Positions 1 through 6,182 of a stretch of DNA of 32,470 bases are shown here, piece after piece. Each line of letters starts with the position of its first letter. The first letter of the stretch is position 1. This DNA comes from Paludibacteraceae bacterium (GTDB lineage Bacteria > Bacteroidota > Bacteroidia > Bacteroidales > Paludibacteraceae). Location: assembly GCA_024399545.1 (NCBI GenBank), contig JAKSNS010000029.1, positions 1-32,470 on the forward strand. Direction: 5' to 3'. The notes beneath the pieces are model-generated. The model was not told where the DNA came from and did not search any database. It was given only the letters and a program-made list of their open reading frames with translations. The position numbers were made by a program, and so were the translations under genes.

Positions 1-1135
1 TGAAGAACTCCTTGACCGCCTTCGGTTGTGGAAATTCATAGCGTTCTTCGCCAAAAGACCCCTTGACCATAGTGAACGCTTTAACTTTGTATGTGATGCC
101 AAAAGACCCTTGTCCAAGAATTTGGATTACTTTGTAAGCAACGTTGTTATTCTCACCACATAGTTCCGTTCCGATGGTTAATGTTGGTTGTGTCATACTA
201 ACCAAAATATCTAAATCATTTATTTCATTTAAAAATTCCCTTACACTTTGCTGTCTGTCTTTAACCTTGGGCGACATTGCCTTAGTTATGACTTTTGCTA
301 TCTTTTTTGATACCGAATATCTATTAAGAGAATTCTCTATAAATCCTTCATCATCATCATGCACCAACATCCAAGACGTAGGAGGCGTTTCTCCTGTCAG
401 CAACTTGTACATTGTTGCGCCAAGCGCATAGACATCTATAGTTGGACGGAATTGCGCAGAGGCTGTGCCATTGGACTGCTCAACAGGAGCATAACCTGCT
501 GTTCCATACCCCACTGTCGTTGATGTCTCTGGAGTTCCATTGTCACTGAAATGCTTGCTGAGTCCGAAATCTATCAGGAAAATATGTCCATCTGAACTTC
601 TGCGCATGATGTTGCCTGGTTTCAGGTCAAGATGAAGCATCTTCTGTTCCTCATGCATGTATATCAGAGCATCTGCAACTTTTCTTATTATATCTACAAC
701 CTCGTTTTCCGTAAGTTTATTATGTTTGATGTATTCATTCAGGTTCTCACCATCAACATAATCCATGACATAATAGTACGTGCCGTTCGCTTCAATGAAG
801 TCAATGACACGCACTATGTTCTGATGTTTCATCTTTGCCAGATTTCCTGCTTCCGACCTGAACTTTTGGGCATAGTTGTACGACAACGAACCGCTGCTGA
901 TTCCCGTCACGCTGCCGGATTCAGTACGGCCATTAAGTTCTTTCATGAAGAACTCCTTGACCGCCTTCGGTTGTGGAAATTCATAGCGTTCTTCGCCAAA
1001 CGACCCTTTAACAATAGTGAACGCTTTAACTTTGTATGTGATGCCAAAAGACCCTTGACCAAGTATCTTGGTCACCATGTATGTAATTTCCTTACCACAC
1101 AGTTTCGTTCCTATTGATAATGTTGGTTGTGACAT
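1..1135 (-). CDS. Tandem Ser/Thr protein kinase, two kinase domains in one frame (3' end outside window)
   Basis: Cytoplasmic Hanks-type Ser/Thr kinase. My translation from the ATG at 1135 gives a complete kinase domain: glycine loop GQGSFG (residues 26-31), ATP-binding Lys60 in KAVKEFF, HLDLKPGN (168-175), DFG (189-191) and GYAPVEQ in place of APE. There is no stop where the related kinases end. The frame continues through ...NEINDLDILVS into a second kinase beginning MTQPTLTIG at residue 314 (codon 196-194), with its own GQGSFG loop, and is still open at base 1 (378 codons). The second start is exactly 313 codons from the first. It begins 9 bp after the PP2C gene and is probably the last gene of the unit starting at 4908. 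It could be a true double kinase, or two genes fused by loss of a stop; an assembly chimera across the kinase repeats is also possible. Kinase function is certain; the fusion is as read. Confidence 0.85.
   Translation of the reverse strand, partial: MSQPTLSIGTKLCGKEITYMVTKILGQGSFGITYKVKAFTIVKGSFGEERYEFPQPKAVKEFFMKELNGRTESGSVTGISSGSLSYNYAQKFRSEAGNLAKMKHQNIVRVIDFIEANGTYYYVMDYVDGENLNEYIKHNKLTENEVVDIIRKVADALIYMHEEQKMLHLDLKPGNIMRRSSDGHIFLIDFGLSKHFSDNGTPETSTTVGYGTAGYAPVEQSNGTASAQFRPTIDVYALGATMYKLLTGETPPTSWMLVHDDDEGFIENSLNRYSVSKKIAKVITKAMSPKVKDRQQSVREFLNEINDLDILVSMTQPTLTIGTELCGENNNVAYKVIQILGQGSFGITYKVKAFTMVKGSFGEERYEFPQPKAVKEFF
375..1000. repeat. 626-bp perfect direct repeat, copy 1 (kinase gene)
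   Basis: Compared base by base with 7684-8309, this stretch is identical throughout (offset 7309). It covers most of the kinase domain, from just after the Lys60 region to the TGETPP motif in the C-lobe. Both sides diverge immediately. Bases 1-88 are likewise identical to 8255-8342, giving a third partial copy. Confidence 0.9.
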
Positions 1136-1144
1136 GGTGGTTAT

Positions 1145-2344
1145 TTACTTATTCTGTTTCTTTTGGCATGTATCCGTTTGGATACTTTGCTTTACTGTAT
1201 CCTTTTTCACAACATCTGTTTTTGTATTCTGCTTCACAGAATCCTTTTCAATTGTTTTCCTTTCAGAAATAATTTTTTGTTTATAAGGCAATGTCCTTTT
1301 TTCTGTTTTTTTGTTATTTACAATTTCCTCTTTAACTTCATCTGATTCTGTTGATTTCTTGTTCATGTAACGCACAGCATAAAAAGCTCCAAATAATAAT
1401 ATCACACACAAAAGCAGTATTGTAGTCAAATTATTCGGATTATTGCTTGGTCGTTTCGAAGATTGTCTTTTTACGTTAAAGTCATTGTTTTTATGCAATG
1501 TGATACCTTTTTCTTGCTGTTTTGGATGGTCTTCGGCAACATTGATTTGTTCATTACTTACTTTCAAGATATGAATCAAATGGGCAGAATGATTGTCTTT
1601 GTTGTTTTCCGACACATTTTTGAGCATATTAATCTTCTCTTTATCAGATATATTCTCATTCAAGATAAAACAAAGATTGGCATCTGACGTTTGTTCTAGC
1701 ATACCATCAGAACACATGAAAAAATAATCCCCCGCCAGAATATCATTCGAGTAATGAATATCTGCCCTATGTCTATGTTCAAGATGTGGCTGCATGGCAC
1801 GGGTAATGACATTTTTCCTTGGAAAATTTTCAGCTTCCTCAGGTGTTATCTCTCCTACCTTGAGAAGATCGTTAACCAAGGAATGGTCTTCGGTTTTGAA
1901 AACGATGTCATCAACGGAACCATTATTTGGACGGATATGATATACTCTGCTGTCACCCATGTGCGCAATAGTATAGCCTGCATTATGAAGCATCAGAAAG
2001 GTCATTGTTGTTCCCATCTTTTTCTCATTGCTATCGCAATTGTCACGAGAATCCAACAAATCGTATGCTGAAGCAATCGCTCCTTTCAAGATAGTTTCGG
2101 AAAAATCATCTCCAGACTTGATAGCATTGTTTACGTAATTGCTCATAGCCTCGCAAACCGTAGAACTTGCCACTTCACCTGACGCATGACCTCCCATTCC
2201 ATCACATAGGATAAACATACGGTCTGACGTATTGTCTATAGCACCTAACTGGGGATACAACCAGTCTTCTTGATGAGGATTACCATCCTTGTCTTTCCTT
2301 TGTCCAAATTCATATATGGACATGGCATTAATCTCATATTTCAT
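1145..2344 (-). CDS. PP2C-type Ser/Thr phosphatase with C-terminal membrane anchor
   Basis: Metal-dependent PPM/PP2C phosphatase, expected to reverse phosphorylation by the neighbouring kinases. Visible motifs are the N-terminal QEDW (metal Asp27), CDGMGGHASGE (47-57), the MGDSRVY strand, the EDHSLV helix, an N.ITRAM segment and CSDGMLE near residue 210. The catalytic domain ends near residue 250. A variable linker is followed by one transmembrane helix (about 306-326, TTILLLCVILLFGAFYAV) and a Lys/Thr-rich tail of about 70 residues with repeated DxVKQxxxTD-like units. The helix places the phosphatase in the cytoplasm and the tail in the periplasm. It lies 11 bp after the FHA gene and 9 bp before the tandem kinase. 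A second in-frame Met at residue 8 is an alternative start. The phosphatase assignment is firm; its substrates are inferred from context. Confidence 0.93.
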   Translation of the reverse strand: MKYEINAMSIYEFGQRKDKDGNPHQEDWLYPQLGAIDNTSDRMFILCDGMGGHASGEVASSTVCEAMSNYVNNAIKSGDDFSETILKGAIASAYDLLDSRDNCDSNEKKMGTTMTFLMLHNAGYTIAHMGDSRVYHIRPNNGSVDDIVFKTEDHSLVNDLLKVGEITPEEAENFPRKNVITRAMQPHLEHRHRADIHYSNDILAGDYFFMCSDGMLEQTSDANLCFILNENISDKEKINMLKNVSENNKDNHSAHLIHILKVSNEQINVAEDHPKQQEKGITLHKNNDFNVKRQSSKRPSNNPNNLTTILLLCVILLFGAFYAVRYMNKKSTESDEVKEEIVNNKKTEKRTLPYKQKIISERKTIEKDSVKQNTKTDVVKKDTVKQSIQTDTCQKKQNK

Positions 2345-2355
2345 ACTACTATTAT

Positions 2356-2973
2356 TTAAGTGTCTTCTGTGCCTTTAAAATTTTCCCAATATTCCTTGAC
2401 TGTTTCATCACAATTCTTTTTTTCAATAACAAATCTAACTTCCAAATCACCGAATTTCAAATTCATACCATTACTGAGCACAATACGGTCATTGTTATTG
2501 ATTTTTTCATTCCCAACAAAAGTCGGATTTTTGTTTTCCCAATTGTATAGAATATGCTTACAACTTCCATTGGGTAAGATTTGCACCTCAATTTTCGCAT
2601 GATGCCTACTCATTTTCTTCAGCCCAGTATAATCCTGTATCGGAATATCCGATTGAAGCGCAGGATCCAGAGGTTTTCTTCCTATGGTATTCACACCTAC
2701 ATGAAGAGGCCAGCGTTTTCCTGATTTCTCTACTAAACCACCAATTGATTTATTGTTCCCAACACTAAAATCGGTAACACTGTCCTCATTCTTGTTTTTA
2801 CCGTTCAAATCTGTTTCTTCGTCATTTTTGAGAAGCACTCGCTGACATGAAGCAACCTGAGACTTCTTTTTACAGGCTGGACAAATGACAGCGCATTTTT
2901 CTACTCCATCTTGATTTTTGATTGTCAGTATCTTTCCGCAAAAGGGACATTTAATTCTTAAATATTGTTCCAT
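2356..2973 (-). CDS. Zinc-ribbon plus FHA-domain protein
   Basis: Soluble 205-residue phosphothreonine reader. The N-terminus carries a zinc ribbon, CPFCGK (9-14) paired with CPACKKK about 20 residues later. After a low-complexity acidic linker comes an FHA domain with the expected core: IGR at the first loop, MSRHHAKIEV (the SxxH phosphopeptide-binding loop), NPTFVGN and a following NDRIVLSNG turn. FHA domains bind pThr peptides, so this is the likely adaptor between the kinases and other proteins here. It is followed 11 bp later by the PP2C gene and preceded by the caspase-like gene, all on the same strand. No signal peptide or membrane helix is seen. Confidence 0.9.
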   Translation of the reverse strand: MEQYLRIKCPFCGKILTIKNQDGVEKCAVICPACKKKSQVASCQRVLLKNDEETDLNGKNKNEDSVTDFSVGNNKSIGGLVEKSGKRWPLHVGVNTIGRKPLDPALQSDIPIQDYTGLKKMSRHHAKIEVQILPNGSCKHILYNWENKNPTFVGNEKINNNDRIVLSNGMNLKFGDLEVRFVIEKKNCDETVKEYWENFKGTEDT

Positions 2974-2991
2974 TTTCCATAATTTATAAAT

Positions 2992-3714
2992 TCACCATTT
3001 CATTATAACCATATTGTCATCAAATTTTCCCCACATCACAGGATGTTGTCTGTCGTTAGATAGTTGTTTCACATATTTACTTACATACAAGAACAACTCC
3101 TTGGCTGTTATTTTTCTATCTCTGTTAGCATCGGCTCCACCTCTGAGTGCTTTTTGCAAACATGTCGTAAAAATGCCGTTTTTCATATTCCTTCTTTCCA
3201 ATGATGTTTCATTGCTTCTGGATGAAAGAAACAGCATGATATTGAATTTGTTAAAAGACTGGTTATTAGAGCTTCCCCTACCTTGTCTCATTTTTCCGGC
3301 AAAGCAAGCATCTGCAAATATAATCTTTGTCTTTGCTTTGCTTGCTGCCATAATCTGTCTAATTTCAGAATATTGAATATCACCATCGTAAGCACAGAAA
3401 GCACCGACTGAAGACCCGTGACCACTAAAAAACAAAACTATAATGTCATTGTCATTAGCTTTTGAAAATGTTGAACGCATTTTAGCAAGTACATTATTCC
3501 TCGTTGCATCGCTATTTGTCACCAAAACACTTTCAGCATTAGAATTTTTCGAATAGACATACTGTATTGTTTTTGCATCGCTAACAGGAAGGTTCAAGTC
3601 ATGACTTGTGCCAGGATAATCACTGACACCTACAGAAACCAAATACGTTTTTGCTTCAGCATTGTAACACAAAACTGCCAACAATAGACAAGCAATATAA
3701 AATTTCACTTTCAT
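2992..3714 (-). CDS. Secreted caspase-like (C14/metacaspase) cysteine protease
   Basis: Caspase-fold protease of 240 residues. The N-terminus from ATG 3714 is a signal peptide (MKVKFYIACLLLAVLCYNAEA), and the mature protein opens with the caspase first strand YLVSVGVSDYP. The catalytic dyad is visible: His99 in LFFSGHGS and Cys137 in FADACFAG, each after a hydrophobic strand as in peptidase family C14. The frame extends to a TTG at 3732, but that adds six residues ahead of the signal peptide, so the ATG is preferred. It sits between an acidic small protein and the FHA gene, in a unit with an EF-hand protein. Many metacaspases need Ca2+, which makes that pairing suggestive. The signal peptide implies periplasmic or surface action, across the membrane from the kinases. 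The fold is firm; the target is unknown. Confidence 0.88.
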   Translation of the reverse strand: MKVKFYIACLLLAVLCYNAEAKTYLVSVGVSDYPGTSHDLNLPVSDAKTIQYVYSKNSNAESVLVTNSDATRNNVLAKMRSTFSKANDNDIIVLFFSGHGSSVGAFCAYDGDIQYSEIRQIMAASKAKTKIIFADACFAGKMRQGRGSSNNQSFNKFNIMLFLSSRSNETSLERRNMKNGIFTTCLQKALRGGADANRDRKITAKELFLYVSKYVKQLSNDRQHPVMWGKFDDNMVIMKW

Positions 3715-3728
3715 AACTTTTGAAATAA

Positions 3729-4019
3729 TCAAATGATTGTAGGAATATCGCCACCAGCTTCAACGTTTTCAACAATGTCATTAGAAACATTCACATATCC
3801 TTCCTCTGGCATAAAAACATCTTCAATCATGTCGTTTGAGTCATTATCAATATCTATCAAAACATAATCCTCCCCTTTTACATCAAGACATTCGACCAAA
3901 TCGTCATTGATTTCATCTGCTGTTTCAAAACCAAGGACTTCAACAATAGGCTCATCATTTTCTACTTGTACTACTGTTTTCAAGGAATCTTCATTTGTTT
4001 TTATCGAACCGTCTTTCAT
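3729..4019 (-). CDS. Small acidic protein of unknown function
   Basis: A 96-residue protein strongly enriched in Asp and Glu, with very few basic residues and no signal peptide or membrane helix. A stretch LIDIDNDSNDMIEDV resembles a degenerate Ca-binding loop, and its style matches the acidic C-terminal part of the EF-hand protein encoded 22 bp upstream. It may be a split or decayed relative of that protein, or an independent Ca-binding or inhibitory partner of the protease that follows 14 bp later. No family is recognised. Its reality is supported by tight same-strand spacing on both sides. Confidence 0.7.
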   Translation of the reverse strand: MKDGSIKTNEDSLKTVVQVENDEPIVEVLGFETADEINDDLVECLDVKGEDYVLIDIDNDSNDMIEDVFMPEEGYVNVSNDIVENVEAGGDIPTII

Positions 4020-4041
4020 TGTATTGATATCGATTTAATGA

Positions 4042-4908
4042 TTACACATACGAATCTATATTGCCATCGTTTATGTAATCGGGGTCATTCTGAGCCAGCA
4101 AACCATCATTCATTGTCGGTATTTTTATTGACATTTCCGACACATCAACAATTTCATCTTCTGTTAACTGTCCATCCTGATTTGTATCAGAGGCAAATAT
4201 ATCAGCAATATTATCATTATTTAAATCAAACAAACAACCCTCTTCTCCATCTAAGCGAACCACGGCGACATTCACGGTTGACCCATCTTCAAGCACTTCC
4301 GTGTCAACAGATATTACTTCAACTGTATGTTCCGGATCAGGATTAGGATTAGGATCAGGGTTAGGATTAGGGTTAGGAACTGGATCAATGTCCTCCACAT
4401 CATCTGTATTTCCACCATTATTATCATGCCTACCATTATCGACAACATTGTGGCTGCCAGATTCATCGTAAACTATATTAAGATGACTCCCGAATTCAGC
4501 ATGTTCTGCAGGTGTCATACTATTCCATTCTGCAGCAGTGTATGTACCATACAGCTGACCATGCCAAACAAATACACCACCTGGTCCAACCTGTTCTCGT
4601 GCAGCCGCAAATGCTTCTCCAAACGACATGCTATCATCCACTTCTGCAACAGGTATGACTCCGTCTATGTACTCTTGCGTTTCAACAACGTCATTTGCAG
4701 ACTCCTCTGCATTCTGCTCACTTTCCACATCTGCCTGTTGCTGCAGATGACTGCTTGTTGCTGCGTATGCCGCCGAAGAGACTGTTCCCATCAATATGCC
4801 AGAAACTCCTCCAACCACGACCTGCTTCCATCGTCTTTTTTCATTTGGCATTGTTTCATTGTTGCTTTCAACATTGGCCTGTTCATTCATGATAACTGTT
4901 TCATCCAT
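4042..4908 (-). CDS. Membrane-anchored EF-hand protein with Asn-Pro repeat linker
   Basis: First gene of its unit, 288 residues. A polar N-terminus ending in KRRWK is followed by one hydrophobic segment (about 29-51, VVVGGVSGILMGTVSSAAYA), either a signal anchor or an uncleaved signal. A conserved-looking central part contains GVFVWHGQLYGTYTAAEW. Next comes a (PNPNPDP) linker of about 14 residues, then an acidic C-terminal region with one canonical 12-residue EF-hand loop, DTNQDGQLTEDE (ligands at 1, 3, 5, 9, 12), and a dockerin-like half-loop DLNNDNIADIF before it. Binding of Ca2+ is therefore likely; the biochemical role is unknown. A promoter lies just upstream at 4957-4987. A Ca sensor for the caspase-like protease two genes downstream is an inference from gene order. 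Confidence 0.85.
   Translation of the reverse strand: MDETVIMNEQANVESNNETMPNEKRRWKQVVVGGVSGILMGTVSSAAYAATSSHLQQQADVESEQNAEESANDVVETQEYIDGVIPVAEVDDSMSFGEAFAAAREQVGPGGVFVWHGQLYGTYTAAEWNSMTPAEHAEFGSHLNIVYDESGSHNVVDNGRHDNNGGNTDDVEDIDPVPNPNPNPDPNPNPDPEHTVEVISVDTEVLEDGSTVNVAVVRLDGEEGCLFDLNNDNIADIFASDTNQDGQLTEDEIVDVSEMSIKIPTMNDGLLAQNDPDYINDGNIDSYV
4338..4380. repeat. Telomere-like GG(A/G)TTA hexamer repeat inside the EF-hand gene
   Basis: On the + strand this stretch is a run of about seven six-base units of the form GGATTA, GGGTTA or GGATCA. On the coding strand it encodes the Asn-Pro/Asp-Pro linker. The evenly spaced GG runs could form a two-tetrad G-quadruplex on the template strand, and copy number could change by slippage in steps of two residues without shifting frame. 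Confidence 0.75.
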
Positions 4909-4956
4909 AATTTTTTAGTTTTTAGAATTTGACATTTTGTATTTTGATTTCGAGTG

Positions 4957-4987
4957 CAAAGGTACGACCTTTTTCTCACATAGCAAT
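4957..4987 (-). promoter_or_regulatory. Promoter of the EF-hand/caspase/FHA/PP2C/kinase unit
   Basis: On the minus strand a perfect Bacteroidota -7 box TACCTTTG (complement of 4957-4964) is preceded after 19 bp by ATTG (4984-4987), a 3/4 match to the -33 box TTTG. The predicted start lies near 4950, about 42 bp before the ATG at 4908. No promoter-like match of this quality was seen between the genes downstream. Confidence 0.7.
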
Positions 4988-5059
4988 TCTTAAAATCAGA
5001 TAATGACTGAATACCATTTGTTTTTATACGAAATGCCCTCTTTAGATGACATCTTTGGA

Positions 5060-5788
5060 TTATTCCTTCTTGAAAGTGCATTTGCAACTCGGACAGCCAG
5101 AATTCTGTCTTAACACATCGAATGGCACCATTCCGAGAAAATGTCTGCAATTAGGGTTGGGACAGACATATTTTTTCCGAAACTCAGCATCCAAGTCATG
5201 CAGTTTCACAGTCAATGAAGAGTCAGTCTTCATACCACGGATAAAAAACACAACACCTATGATTACAGACAAAGCCGTAGCGCACCACCGCAAATTGCCC
5301 AACTCTGGTATGAACATAAATAAAACACCTACGCCACCCAATATTCCACCAAGATTGCGCATATTGTTTTTTTTCTGTTCATCCAACTGCAATTTTATCC
5401 TTGTCGAGTCATATTCTTCCCAAATAGTCTGTAAATTACTTATAGAATACTCTATCTTTACATTTTTCCTCATGTAATTTAGTACCTGCTCCAAGTCAAC
5501 AAGGTACATATCTCGTCCCAACTGTATTGTGGAGTTCGTATCAATATATTTTGTGTCTATCTCAAAACCATTGACAAATGTTTGATTGGCTGCTTTCAGG
5601 TTCTGAATTTTCACATTCGATACACTGCCAGTCTCGCCATTTACCTCAATTGTCATTTTGCAATGTTCACGGCTGACACTATTTGGAACACTGCCTTGTG
5701 TTCCAATCGTATATGTCGCCTGACCAACTTTTACGAGCAGTCTTCGCTGCTCAGATTCTCTGCCGATTATTGCTTCTATCAATGCCAT
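5060..5788 (-). CDS. FHA-domain membrane protein with C-terminal zinc ribbon
   Basis: A 242-residue protein with reversed architecture to the other FHA gene. An N-terminal FHA domain (about 1-105) has VSREHC as the SxxH loop and ANQTFVNG as the later binding turn. A basic linker (about 105-165) precedes two hydrophobic helices (about 170-205, GGVGVLFMFIPEL and ALSVIIGVVFFIRG). The cytoplasmic C-terminus ends in a zinc ribbon with CPNPNCRHF and CPSCKCTF. The usual Gly-Arg of the first FHA loop reads IGTQG here, so the conserved Arg is absent and phosphopeptide binding may be altered. The start is 5 bp after the LytTR stop, so the two are probably cotranslated. It likely recruits phosphorylated partners to the membrane. 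Confidence 0.87.
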   Translation of the reverse strand: MALIEAIIGRESEQRRLLVKVGQATYTIGTQGSVPNSVSREHCKMTIEVNGETGSVSNVKIQNLKAANQTFVNGFEIDTKYIDTNSTIQLGRDMYLVDLEQVLNYMRKNVKIEYSISNLQTIWEEYDSTRIKLQLDEQKKNNMRNLGGILGGVGVLFMFIPELGNLRWCATALSVIIGVVFFIRGMKTDSSLTVKLHDLDAEFRKKYVCPNPNCRHFLGMVPFDVLRQNSGCPSCKCTFKKE

Positions 5789-5793
5789 ATTAT

Positions 5794-6156
5794 TTATCTT
5801 GTTTTTGTCAGTAAATCCTTTAGTTTTTTCAATGCGTCTTTCGACACAACAACCTTGAATGCAAAAGAATGTCCATCACTCAGCACCAATGCCTGTTTTG
5901 GAATGTCTATCTGGCTTATATATTTTATGCCTATTATGTGGCTCTTTCCAATCCTTGCAAATTGCTGTGCATTTTCCCCCAATGATTGCGTCAACAGTTC
6001 CTGCATCTTGGACAATGTCATACCTACAGTATTCTTGACTTTGTTGGCTGACACAATATTGGTATAGTTGCCATCTGCCTCAAAATAGACGATGTGATTG
6101 ACATCCAATCTGAGAAGATAGTCTCTGGAATTTAAATATAGATAATTTGGGGACAT
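5794..6156 (-). CDS. Stand-alone LytTR DNA-binding protein
   Basis: A 120-residue protein consisting of a LytTR domain only. The family pattern is clear: an opening strand YLLRLDVNHIVYFEADGNYT, a central FARIGKSHIIGIKYI (the usual RxHrSxlVNl-type DNA-contact segment) and a C-terminal strand with a basic helix KDALKKLKDLL. There is no receiver domain, sensor or membrane helix. It lies 26 bp after the LRR kinase and 5 bp before the FHA gene, so it is probably the transcriptional output of this signalling unit, perhaps regulated by phosphorylation. Its targets are unknown; the two promoter regions of the cluster are obvious candidates. Confidence 0.88.
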   Translation of the reverse strand: MSPNYLYLNSRDYLLRLDVNHIVYFEADGNYTNIVSANKVKNTVGMTLSKMQELLTQSLGENAQQFARIGKSHIIGIKYISQIDIPKQALVLSDGHSFAFKVVVSKDALKKLKDLLTKTR

Positions 6157-6182
6157 ATATTGCCAAAAGTGTTAATTATACA

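Noticed and set aside
632-1117. 161-aa plus-strand frame, also found at 7941-8411
   Set aside because: Antisense shadow of the kinase domain; it recurs only because the kinase DNA is duplicated.
4338-4380. CRISPR-like array
   Set aside because: Units are six bases, contiguous and coding; there are no spacers and no cas genes.
4887-5150. 87-aa minus-strand frame
   Set aside because: Overlaps the end of the FHA membrane gene in another frame and runs through the promoter at 4957-4987.
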